Source of the DNA: Candidatus Poribacteria bacterium
GTDB lineage: Bacteria > Poribacteria > WGA-4E > GCA-2687025
Assembly: GCA_018644665.1 (NCBI GenBank)
Contig: JABGQA010000128.1
Coordinates: 1-48,711 of the forward strand
Direction: 5' to 3'
DNA length: 48,711 bases
The position numbers were made by a program, and so were the translations under genes. This document shows, in pieces, positions 32,979 to 40,870 of the stretch (within the stretch, counting starts at the first letter, position 1; each line of letters starts with the position of its first letter). Below the pieces are notes generated by a model. That model did not search any database. It was not told the origin of the DNA and saw only the letters and a list, made by a program, of their open reading frames with translations.

Positions 32979-34120
32979 CGGCGCAGCATCTGACGTGTCA
33001 GGGAGCCCGCGACGACAAGGACGAGGAAGTTCGGCAGCCATGCCCCAAGCCAGGGAGCCATCGAGCCTGCTGCGCCCACCGTCTCACCGACTCGAAGGAC
33101 GGCGTAGTACACGATGATGAGCGGCAGCCCGTACACCAGCCCGACCATGAAGCCGCTACGTCGCGTGATGACCCCCATCGGAACGCCCACGAGCGCGAAC
33201 GCGAGGCACGCGAACGGGATGGTGAACTTCTTGTGCCATTCGACGGCGGCGCGTCGGTGCGATCGCTCCATGCTGCCGCGCATGATGTCCGATGTCTCTT
33301 TGGCCAGCCGTTCGCGTATGGTTGTCATCTCCGCGTTGAGCGTCTTCTGGCTCATCGCGCGGTAGTGCTTGAACGCGTACTTGGTAGAACGCTCGACGTC
33401 CTCCTCCAGCGGGATGTAGATGATCTCGCGCGCGAAGCGATTCCTGACGACGGTTGTCAACTGGTCCGACTCGCGCTCGTAGGAGACGCCGTTCAGCAAC
33501 GTCAGCGCGCCGCGTCCCTCGTGCAAGCCGACGGTCCCCTCAGAGGCCAGGCTGAACCGAGGATGCCCATCGCGGAAGTCGTCCCAAACGCGCACGTTGA
33601 GCAGACGACCCGAGACGGGGTCCGTCCGCTCGTAGAACCACACGATCCCCGCGGTCTCGAGCGATCGCATGATGGTGCCCTCCTCCAGAATCATCGCTGG
33701 ATTCTGGCGGGCGATGTCGGTGCGCAGCTTCAGATGCTCCGTGTTGCCCCACGGCACCGCGTAGTCGATGAGGAAGTAGTCGAGGACCGTGAACGCCGCC
33801 CCCACGAGAGCGACCGGCAGGATGAGTTGGTGGGCGCCGATGCCGCTCGCGCGCATGGCGGTGATTTCACCGGTGAAGCCCAACTGCCCCAGGGCCATCA
33901 GCATCCCTACCAGCAGCGCGATCGGGATGGCCAGGACGAGAATCCCGGGAAGCACATAGCCGACCAGCTCCGCCATGTACCAGAGACTGACGTCTTTGCG
34001 CACGAATTCCTTCGTCAGAAGGAAGATGCGCCGAAGGACCAGCAGGGAAGTCGTGGCAGCGAGAGCCATGAAGAAGTAGAGGGCGAATTCCCGGAGCACA
34101 TATCGCGTGATGATGCGCAC
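32975..34120 (-). CDS. lptF: LPS export ABC permease, LptF-like
   Basis: A 381-aa YjgP/YjgQ permease, partner of the overlapping LptG. It starts MRIITRYVLREFALYFFMAL, has the coupling-helix block LGFTGEITAMRASGIGAHQL, a periplasmic domain (about 130-260), and closing helices with HKKFTIPFACLAFALVGVPM. GTG 34120 is the only sensible start. The pair has no LptB ATPase alongside, which must be encoded elsewhere. It opens the reverse operon lptF-lptG-barrel-zinc ribbon-isomerase-glucanase and has a recognisable promoter with a palindrome at 34166-34195. Confidence 0.93.
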   Translation of the reverse strand: MRIITRYVLREFALYFFMALAATTSLLVLRRIFLLTKEFVRKDVSLWYMAELVGYVLPGILVLAIPIALLVGMLMALGQLGFTGEITAMRASGIGAHQLILPVALVGAAFTVLDYFLIDYAVPWGNTEHLKLRTDIARQNPAMILEEGTIMRSLETAGIVWFYERTDPVSGRLLNVRVWDDFRDGHPRFSLASEGTVGLHEGRGALTLLNGVSYERESDQLTTVVRNRFAREIIYIPLEEDVERSTKYAFKHYRAMSQKTLNAEMTTIRERLAKETSDIMRGSMERSHRRAAVEWHKKFTIPFACLAFALVGVPMGVITRRSGFMVGLVYGLPLIIVYYAVLRVGETVGAAGSMAPWLGAWLPNFLVLVVAGSLTRQMLRR

Positions 34121-34165
34121 TGAATGCTCGCGTGGTCAGTCCAGGACGGTAGAGAACGCCCAAGA

Positions 34166-34195
34166 AGTGTAGTGTCCGGGACACAGATCGGGCAA
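34166..34195 (-). promoter_or_regulatory. lptF operon promoter with internal palindrome
   Basis: On the minus strand TTGCCC (34195-34190) and TACACT (34171-34166) are spaced by 18 nt. The spacer contains a perfect 13-bp palindrome, GTGTCCGGGACAC at 34172-34184, exactly where a repressor would block RNA polymerase. Predicted start is near 34160, about 40 nt before GTG 34120. Confidence 0.4.
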
Positions 34196-34205
34196 TGCGC
34201 CCAGT

Positions 34206-34230
34206 GGAGCCTGCCTCGCCGCCAGGCTCC
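34206..34230. repeat. Hairpin with 8-bp perfect stem
   Basis: GGAGCCTG (34206-34213) and CAGGCTCC (34223-34230) pair around a 9-nt loop. A further copy of GCCAGGCTCC lies at 34268-34277, a direct repeat of 34221-34230. It stands between the GH3 relic and the lptF promoter and may terminate read-through from upstream. Confidence 0.4.
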
Positions 34231-34274
34231 CTATAAACGACCGGATGCTGGATCGCGACGACAGGAGGCCAGGC

Positions 34275-34464
34275 TCCCGCACGTGCACATCGACCCCGCC
34301 GTCCGCCATTGGGATCGCCAAAATGCCCAGACGCTCGTTCGGAACGGTGTCGAAGCCTGCCCCGGCGGACCTCGCGGCTTTCTCGTCGAGGTCCTCATCG
34401 ATAGCAGGTCGTCGATGCGCGCCTCGATGTCTGTGGAACTGTCCTGATAGGTGGCGGCACGTGC
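34275..34464 (-). pseudogene. Relic of a GH3 beta-glucosidase N-terminus
   Basis: The minus strand encodes two adjacent fragments of the GH3 N-terminal domain in different frames. TYQDSSTDIEARIDDLLS (from about 34452) matches the block that precedes the first barrel helix. After a one-base shift near 34400, GAGFDTVPNERLGILAIPMA and the following DGGVDV match the substrate-site strand (usually RLGIPxxxMxDGPxGVR). Similarity stops near 34280, and the rest of the enzyme is absent. The remaining part of 34121-34644 shows no gene. This looks like a degraded gene. The likely functional partner would have been the GH144-like glucanase. Confidence 0.65.
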
Positions 34465-34644
34465 CGCGGATAGCGGCGCCGGGCGCGACGACCCAAGGTC
34501 CCCTCATGCACGCTTCCCTATCCGATGTTGGCTTGGCCGGTTGGTCGACCCACTACGGAGATGGGCGAGTGTCGCACCGACGTACGAGAGCCGCTAGTGT
34601 GGCACGACCCCCGCTGAGTGAAGCCGGCCGGCTCCCTACTGCGC

Positions 34645-37119
34645 CTATCCGCGCGATCCACCGACGGGTGTGTCCGACAACGGCGCGAGCGCCTTCGGGG
34701 GATCGTCCCCGATCCTACGCGCGCGATCCTCCCCGGACAGGTCCGGGTAGAACCGGTAGTAGTCCGCCGTGCCGAATCCACGCTTGATGGCCTGGAATCG
34801 CTCAGCGCGCTCGCGGCATTCCACGCGCGCCGCCTCCTGGTCTCCTACGAGCAGCGCGTACTGGTTCGCAGACAGGACGCCACCGTCGGCGCAACGTAGC
34901 GTCAACGCGACCTCGAACGTCTCGCCCGGCTCGCCTTCGACCGTCCACTCGACCGAGGCGGATGGAGCCGAACTGTCCGCAGGAACGTCCGCCACCGCGT
35001 GGGCCCACTCTGTGCGGGGGCCCTGAGCGCCGACGATGACGACGCTCAGCGTGCAATCGGCGAACGTCTCGTGCAGGTCGTTGACGATCCACGCCTCTGC
35101 CTCGAACGCCTCCCCGGGCGCCCAGCGCCGCTTCGCGTACCGCAGTGATGCCAGGACGGGTTGGTGGGCGCGCTTCACGAACTCGTGAGAGATCTTCGGC
35201 GTCTGGAAGTAGTCGACGATCCCCCACTTCATGTCGGGCGCGTACGTGATGAAGTGACAGATGGAGATGGCGCTGGACTTCGGTTTCCGCCGACGCATGT
35301 GCTCGATGCCGAACTGAAAGATCGTGCCCTGGGCGATCTGCGTAGCCTCGACGAACTCGTCTACCGACCCAGTGCGCTCGTCGCCGAAAACCTGGTAGTT
35401 CAGCGAGCGAAACACGTCGAGATCCGCCCAGTGGTACCCCCAACTCGGCCCAGGCGGCCACATCTCGTCGGGTGGGATGAACTGCCGCAGACTCTCGACG
35501 CACGGGGCCGAACTCACTGCGAACTCCGGGATCGCCGCGTAGTCCCACTCGGGGATCGAGTCCTCCATGAGCTTGTGACCGACGGTATAGAACAGTTCGT
35601 GCGTGTGCGCGCTGTCCTTCGGACCGCCGAGGCCGAGTTCCTGCACGATGGGCGGCCAGTGCAGCGGCGATGTCGGGATGTACTCGAGCGACGTATGTGG
35701 GCGGATCGCCTCGCCCAGGCCCAGGAGGAACTCGGCGTTATACTCGAGCCCTTGCGTCCCGTAGAACATCTCCTCGCCGCCTTCGAGCAGCGCCAGGCAC
35801 GGGTGGTTCCGCAGCCGCTTCAGCACGGCGACGGCTTCGGCGTATGTCGCGTCGCGGAACTCCTCGTCTTCCGGCAAGCTGACGGACGCCAACGGGATCA
35901 GATCCTGCCAGACCGTGATGCCCAACTCGTCGCACAGCTCGTACCAGTAGTCGATCTCCGGCGGATGCCATCCGAAGATGCGCAGGTTGTTGATGTTGGC
36001 GTCCTGCGCTAGCTCGACGAGCGCCCGGTACTTCTCGCGACTATTGCGGCCGTAGAAGATGTCGGGCGGGCCGCCCCAGTTCGCCGAGCGCAGGAAGATG
36101 CGCTTCCCGTTCACCACCATCGTCCACGGGTGGTCGACCTCCTCCTCCGTGTAGCCCGGATTCCGCTCCATGCGAATCTCACGCAGCCCGATCGTCGTCG
36201 CCACCGCGTCGGACGGCTCGCCCTCACCTACTGTGACCGCCGTTTCGACGGTATACAGGTGCGGCTCGCCGAGGTCCCTGGGCCACCAGAGCTGCGCGTC
36301 AGGGATGCGCGCCGAGAGCGTCGCCTCGGCAGCTCCCGGAGGACAATGTACCGTCAGCTCAACCGCGTGGGGCTCCCCGGCGAACGTCTTCCCACGGATC
36401 ACCGCGCTGAGCCGCGCCGATGCCTCCTTAGGCCCGTGATTGGCGAGGGTGACCTGCGCTGTGACGGTGGCGGACCTGTGGTCGTGGATTGCACTCTGAA
36501 CGTACACGTCGTCGATCGACACGGCCCCGGTAGCAACCAGCCGCACGGGCCTCCAGATGCCCATCGGGACGAGCGTGCGCCAGTAGTCCCCGTGCCACCC
36601 GAACTTCCGGCCGGCGACGTTGCGGTAGAGGCGCGGTGGCGGGTCCAGGCGAACGACCAGGCCGTTCTGCGCTCGCCCGTCGTCGTGCCGGAGTAGCGGA
36701 CCTACGTCGAACTCAAACGGGGAGAACATGCCTTCGTGATGGCCGAGATACGTGCCATTGAGCCAGACGTCGCATGAGTAGTCGACCCCCTCGAAGATCA
36801 ACCGGACGACCTTGCCGTCCCACTCGGCCGGCGCGCGGAATTGGCGGCGATACCACCACTCGCGTTCCAGGACCCACTTCGCCTTCATGCCGTTCCGGCC
36901 GTAGTGCGGGTCGTCGATCACGCCCGCGCGCCACAGGTCGGTGTACACGTCGCCGGGAGTCTCGGCGCCGTTCCAGTTGTACGTGCTCGCGCAGGTCTCG
37001 CCGTGGTACTCGTGGAAGCCCTCCTCGACCCCCTGACCCGGTCGAATCCCCTCCATCTGCCACTGCTGTCCGCTTAGGTCCAGCGTGTGTCGGCCTCCGC
37101 TCGACGGGGCGTCCATCAT
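34645..37119 (-). CDS. GH2-family glycoside hydrolase (beta-mannosidase/glucosaminidase-like)
   Basis: An 824-aa GH2-type enzyme: an N-terminal galactose-binding-like domain (about 10-195; YSCDVWLNGTYLGHHEGMFS), an immunoglobulin-like domain (about 200-320), a TIM barrel (about 325-620; NGKRIFLRSANWGG, NNLRIFGWHPPEIDYWYEL) and a C-terminal beta domain. The nucleophile Glu lies in IPEFAVSSAP at about 532. The acid/base block after RNHPCLALL reads EGGEEMFYG (about 446-454), with Glu where clan GH-A nearly always has Asn before the catalytic Glu. No signal peptide is seen. ATG 37119 was chosen with AGGAG 9 nt upstream. The product specificity is uncertain. Confidence 0.87.
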   Translation of the reverse strand: MMDAPSSGGRHTLDLSGQQWQMEGIRPGQGVEEGFHEYHGETCASTYNWNGAETPGDVYTDLWRAGVIDDPHYGRNGMKAKWVLEREWWYRRQFRAPAEWDGKVVRLIFEGVDYSCDVWLNGTYLGHHEGMFSPFEFDVGPLLRHDDGRAQNGLVVRLDPPPRLYRNVAGRKFGWHGDYWRTLVPMGIWRPVRLVATGAVSIDDVYVQSAIHDHRSATVTAQVTLANHGPKEASARLSAVIRGKTFAGEPHAVELTVHCPPGAAEATLSARIPDAQLWWPRDLGEPHLYTVETAVTVGEGEPSDAVATTIGLREIRMERNPGYTEEEVDHPWTMVVNGKRIFLRSANWGGPPDIFYGRNSREKYRALVELAQDANINNLRIFGWHPPEIDYWYELCDELGITVWQDLIPLASVSLPEDEEFRDATYAEAVAVLKRLRNHPCLALLEGGEEMFYGTQGLEYNAEFLLGLGEAIRPHTSLEYIPTSPLHWPPIVQELGLGGPKDSAHTHELFYTVGHKLMEDSIPEWDYAAIPEFAVSSAPCVESLRQFIPPDEMWPPGPSWGYHWADLDVFRSLNYQVFGDERTGSVDEFVEATQIAQGTIFQFGIEHMRRRKPKSSAISICHFITYAPDMKWGIVDYFQTPKISHEFVKRAHQPVLASLRYAKRRWAPGEAFEAEAWIVNDLHETFADCTLSVVIVGAQGPRTEWAHAVADVPADSSAPSASVEWTVEGEPGETFEVALTLRCADGGVLSANQYALLVGDQEAARVECRERAERFQAIKRGFGTADYYRFYPDLSGEDRARRIGDDPPKALAPLSDTPVGGSRG

Positions 37120-37144
37120 CCGCACGATCTCCTATGCACAGACT

Positions 37145-37164
37145 GCCCGGCGCTGCCGCCAGGC
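37145..37164. terminator. Short GC hairpin between URO-D-like and GH2 genes
   Basis: On the minus strand GCCTGGCG and CGCCGGGC pair (one G-U) around GCAG, 55 nt after the URO-D-like stop. No T tract follows, so partial termination at most. Confidence 0.3.
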
Positions 37165-37218
37165 GTGTTTCCTGCCGCTATGCGTGAACGCCAGGGCCGC
37201 GCGCCGATGTAGGGTGCG

Positions 37219-38382
37219 TCACACCTGGATCGGATAGGTCGCGATCTCCCGCCATCTCTCGACAAGCGTCAACACGTTCTTCGCTGGTATGTCCTCCGTC
37301 AAGCAGTCGGCCGGCTCCAGGACTAAACCTCCGCCCGGCGCGAGGGTGGAGACGGCGTGCGTCACGGCGTCCCGTATGTCGTCTCTGCTGCCCTGCGTAA
37401 GGGTCACGGGGCCGTTCATCGCGCCCCACACAGAGATACGGTCACCTATCGACTCGCGGAGCCGCGCGAGGTCCACCCCGCCCTGAACCGGATCGACGTG
37501 GATCAGCACGTCGAAGTCCAGCTCCCGAAACACGTCCAGGAGAGGCATGATGCCCGTGCTCATGATGTAGCCGAACCGTACTCCCGCCTCGTGTGCGACC
37601 TGGATCTTCCTCGCCAACCGTGGAGCGATGAACTCCCGATACAGGTGCGGAGACCAGAAGTCCGAGCACTCGTACCACCCACGGTGCACCACCATGTCCG
37701 CCACGCCGCAGTCCAGCAGGATACCGAGGCCGCGCATCTCCCATTCCAGGATCGTGTCGAGCAGTCGATGCACGAATGCGGGCCGGTCGTACATCGCCAT
37801 CATGAGGTTCTCCAGCCCCATGAACCACGCGGCGTAGTCGCCGAACCCTCCACAACTCCCCTCGATCATCACCCCCTGCTCTTGGGCGAAGCGTTGGGTC
37901 GCGCGGCCCTCCTCGCGGAACGCCACGAGCTGTGCCTTGTCCGGGCTGCAGAACAGGTAGGGCAGCTTCTCAACGTCGGCCTCGGACTCTACCAGGAACT
38001 TCGTCGAGCGAGGGATGTTGTGGTCGCTTGTGACCGGGACGTCGTCGCCGTGGGGCCAGTCCTCCGTCTGCCGCGCGACCTGGCGCATTGTGCCTTCGGG
38101 CGTCTCGTACTCCTTGTGAAGGAGCGGGTACGGTTCGCCAGGTGGGGCCGTTCTACGCGAGCGGGTCGTGACATCCGGGTGGTGCCGCGAGGGCGGGTTC
38201 ACCGCCACGGTGTCATCGAGCCCGAACGCGAGGAACTTCGTTACGCGTTCGAACGCATCGTCGGATTCCAGGCCCCGTGGCGGGTTCCACCCGAACGGAT
38301 GCAGCGTCAGCGGGACATGGTCCGCTTCCTCGTGGTCGATCGCCAGAACCATGCGCTCGCGGGACGATAGTGTCGTCTTCAT
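37219..38382 (-). CDS. Uroporphyrinogen decarboxylase-like (methyltransferase-type) protein
   Basis: A 387-aa member of the URO-D/MtbA superfamily. It has the TIM-barrel pieces SSRERMVLAIDHEEADHVPL, GFGDYAAWFMGLENLMMAMY, FWSPHLYREFIAPRLARKIQ, GYIMSTGIMPLLDVF, VLIHVDPVQGGVDLARL and ISVWGAMNGPVTL. Members outside haem synthesis are corrinoid-dependent methyltransferases or uncharacterised catabolic enzymes; the His/Cys zinc set of MtbA is not clearly present. ATG 38382 was chosen with AGAGGA upstream. A decayed MttB-type gene lies just upstream on the other strand, which would suit methyltransferase chemistry. It probably shares a transcript with the GH2 gene. Confidence 0.85.
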   Translation of the reverse strand: MKTTLSSRERMVLAIDHEEADHVPLTLHPFGWNPPRGLESDDAFERVTKFLAFGLDDTVAVNPPSRHHPDVTTRSRRTAPPGEPYPLLHKEYETPEGTMRQVARQTEDWPHGDDVPVTSDHNIPRSTKFLVESEADVEKLPYLFCSPDKAQLVAFREEGRATQRFAQEQGVMIEGSCGGFGDYAAWFMGLENLMMAMYDRPAFVHRLLDTILEWEMRGLGILLDCGVADMVVHRGWYECSDFWSPHLYREFIAPRLARKIQVAHEAGVRFGYIMSTGIMPLLDVFRELDFDVLIHVDPVQGGVDLARLRESIGDRISVWGAMNGPVTLTQGSRDDIRDAVTHAVSTLAPGGGLVLEPADCLTEDIPAKNVLTLVERWREIATYPIQV

Positions 38383-38715
38383 CCGTCGCGGGTCCTCTGT
38401 GCCGCCGTGACCGCGCCATGATCCTCCACGGCGCCGACGCCGATGTGCGGAACGCGCTCCGCACACAACATAGCACGTCGCCGTCCCCCCGCGTGGGCCG
38501 CGCCTGGAGGCGGCGTCACTTCATGGCTATGTTCGGGGAGATGGCGTTCCGGCATCCCGCGCGACCGATTCGCACGGGGCCGCCGGCCGTCCGGGACGGT
38601 GAGCCAATAGGTACCGACGCCTTCGTGGTCACAGACCCACGTCCCTTCGAGCAGCGGCAGCTCACTGATAAGTGCCGGAATCGCGCCGCTTTGGAGATGC
38701 GGGAATACTGGCCTT
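38383..38715. other. Gene-free interval upstream of URO-D-like gene
   Basis: About 330 nt between divergent units. The minus strand has TGCTATGTT at 38475-38467, an extended -10 element about 85 nt before the URO-D-like start. No convincing protein frame was found; the frames here are open only because of high GC. Confidence 0.3.
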
Positions 38716-38718
38716 GAC

Positions 38719-39085
38719 GAGGTTTTCGGTCCCGACCAGTTGCTGTACGACAGGATCATGGAACACGTCGGGATGATCGCGCGAGGCCCGATGCCGATTG
38801 CTCGTCCGATGCTTACCGCCGGGATATGGCGCCGGGCGCTCAGGAGGAACCTTCGTGGGCTGCGGACGACCGCGGGGGGGGCATGGGGACGTCTACTGGC
38901 GCCCCAGGCTCTTCGAGCGCCGCTTCCTCAACGTGAGGCAGGCCGAGGGTGGCGGGACAGCCCGTGAACGAGCCCGCGCCCTGATCGGTGAGATCCGCCG
39001 CGCGCATGAATACGCGCCGGACTCCGACACACAGCGCGGGATTGACGCCATCCTTGCAGCGGCGAGGGCGAACCTGCGACCGTAG
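38719..39085 (+). pseudogene. Relic of a trimethylamine methyltransferase (MttB-like) C-terminus
   Basis: The end of this stretch, in one frame, encodes GGTFVG, then VYWRPRLFERRFLNV, TARERARALIGEIRRAHEY and DTQRGIDAILAAARANL before a stop at 39085. That is the characteristic C-terminus of MttB-superfamily corrinoid methyltransferases. A piece in another frame just upstream (FGPDQLLYDRIMEHVGMIARG) fits the preceding helix region, so the reading frame has shifted between about 38780 and 38840. The catalytic barrel upstream is missing. It is best read as a truncated, decayed gene. Confidence 0.6.
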
Positions 39086-39124
39086 GGCCCCGGCGGGCAG
39101 GCCGAGAGGGAAGGGAGCAATACG

Positions 39125-39886
39125 ATGGCACACGATGGCCACGGCGTCGCGTTGGCGTTTATGGCGCACCCGGACGACATGGAGCTGATGTGCGGCGGTA
39201 CTATGGCTCGCCTGGCGGACGCCGGGTGGTCCATCCACGTTGCGACGGCGACCAGCGGAGACTGCGGCACGATGACCGAATCGCCGTGGGCGATCGGCCA
39301 TCGGCGTACCGAGGAGGCCGCGGCGGCAGCCGACCTGCTCGGAGGCACGTACCATTGCCTCGACGAACGCGATTGCCTCGTGGTCTACGACAAGCCCACC
39401 ATTCGCAAGGCTGTCGACGTCTTTCGCGTCGTCGCCCCGAGTCTGGTCTTCACGCACGCGCCTCGCGACTACATGGTGGACCATGAGGTGGCGTCGCTGC
39501 TGGCGAGGAACGCCAGCTTCATCTACGGAGCCCCTAACATCTCCACGCGCCCGAGACACGATGCGTCGACGGTTCCGCATCTGTACTATTGCGACCCTAT
39601 GGAGGGCGTCGATCCTCTCGGGCGGGAGGTGGAGCCCACGACCGTCATCGACGTCACGGGCCACATGGACCGCAAGGCGGAGATGCTGGCCTGCCACGGC
39701 AGCCAACGCGAATGGTTGCGGGCGCACCACGGCATGGACGAGTACATCGACGCGATGCAGCGGCACGCGGCGTTCCGCGGCGAGCAGGTCGGGCGCGACT
39801 TCGCCGAGGCGTTCGTGCAGCACCGGGGACACGCCTACCCGCGGAACGACGTCCTCGCCGAATTCTGCTCAAACGCCCTCGCGTGA
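39125..39886 (+). CDS. PIG-L/LmbE-family deacetylase
   Basis: A 253-aa zinc-dependent N-deacetylase of the PIG-L family, which removes acetyl groups from GlcNAc-containing molecules. The metal motif is LAFMAHPDDMEL near residue 15, and the third zinc ligand is in YMVDHEVAS near residue 120. GGGAG lies 9 nt before ATG 39125. The next gene, 30 nt downstream, is NagB-like, so the pair could deacetylate an amino sugar and then deaminate and isomerise it. There is no signal peptide; action is cytosolic. Confidence 0.93.
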   Translation: MAHDGHGVALAFMAHPDDMELMCGGTMARLADAGWSIHVATATSGDCGTMTESPWAIGHRRTEEAAAAADLLGGTYHCLDERDCLVVYDKPTIRKAVDVFRVVAPSLVFTHAPRDYMVDHEVASLLARNASFIYGAPNISTRPRHDASTVPHLYYCDPMEGVDPLGREVEPTTVIDVTGHMDRKAEMLACHGSQREWLRAHHGMDEYIDAMQRHAAFRGEQVGRDFAEAFVQHRGHAYPRNDVLAEFCSNALA

Positions 39887-39916
39887 GCGCGCCCACTTGG
39901 AATCAGGAGAGACTCA

Positions 39917-40846
39917 ATGCCACGACCTATCAGCAAGGTGGCCCCGGACTGGTGGGACTACACGACGCTCCACGATGACGTCCTGAGCGAAGCCGCCGCG
40001 CTCTCGGCCGACGACCTCCTGGGCCTCACACGCGATGGGTTTCAGGTCCGGTTCTACGAGACGCTCGAGGACTTCTACCTGGCGGAGGCGCTCGAGTACA
40101 TCGCCGCGTGGCGTCTGGCGACGGCCGACAGGCCGGCGGGCATCTGCGGGCCGGTCGGCCCCACAGAGCAGCTTCCTCTCGTCGCGCGTCTCGTCAACGA
40201 GCTCGACCTCGACCTAACGCACGCGCACTTCTGGGGCATGGACGAGTGGACGGAGAACGGCGCGCCGGTGTCTACGGATCACCCGCTGTCGTTCGCGAAG
40301 GCCGACATGGACCTATGCTTCAACCGCATCCGCCCGGAACTCCGCATGGCGCCGGCCAACCTGCACTTCCCGACCGGTGATCTGGGAGCCTTCTCGCGCA
40401 GCTTCGATGAGGTGCGGTGCGTAGTCATGCAGGGCGGTCAGGGCGAGGTCAAGCATTGGGCGTTCAACGACCCGCCTAAGAGGGCGGGCGAACACATGGA
40501 TCAGCCGCCTTCGCCAGAGCAGTACCGGAAGCTCGCGACGCGTGTTACGGACCTGCACCCAATGACCGTGATACAGAACGCGCGCACGAGTGGAGGCGGA
40601 CAGGTCGCCCTTGTGCCCGCGCAAGCGGCGACGGTCGGGCCCGTGGAGACGTGGAAGGCCGAGAAAGTCTCCATCTGGCAGGCAGGCAGGCACGACAACC
40701 CATTCGGCATGCGCCTCACCGCGCTGATGATATCCAGGGGGCTCGCCGACGCATCGGTGCCGATGAGCCTGCTGGCCGATCATCCCAACGTGCAGTTCAA
40801 CTACTACCGGCCGGGCATCGGCACGTGCGAGGCCGAGATGCACTGA
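39917..40846 (+). CDS. NagB-like glucosamine-6-phosphate deaminase family protein
   Basis: A 309-aa protein with the NagB/RpiA/CoA-transferase-like fold. The region HAHFWGMDEW (Asp 109, Glu 110) corresponds to the MDEY block of NagB. The active-site loop, normally GIGxDGHIAFNEP, reads GGQGEVKHWAFNDP (173-186): His 180 is kept, but the general-base Asp is replaced by Val and the Glu of NEP by Asp. It is longer than the usual 260 aa, with an extra N-terminal helix. The pair with the PIG-L gene suggests amino-sugar breakdown, but altered catalysis or a different substrate is possible. Confidence 0.85.
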   Translation: MPRPISKVAPDWWDYTTLHDDVLSEAAALSADDLLGLTRDGFQVRFYETLEDFYLAEALEYIAAWRLATADRPAGICGPVGPTEQLPLVARLVNELDLDLTHAHFWGMDEWTENGAPVSTDHPLSFAKADMDLCFNRIRPELRMAPANLHFPTGDLGAFSRSFDEVRCVVMQGGQGEVKHWAFNDPPKRAGEHMDQPPSPEQYRKLATRVTDLHPMTVIQNARTSGGGQVALVPAQAATVGPVETWKAEKVSIWQAGRHDNPFGMRLTALMISRGLADASVPMSLLADHPNVQFNYYRPGIGTCEAEMH

Positions 40847-40870
40847 GCGCCGGCGGCGGCCCGTAGAACG

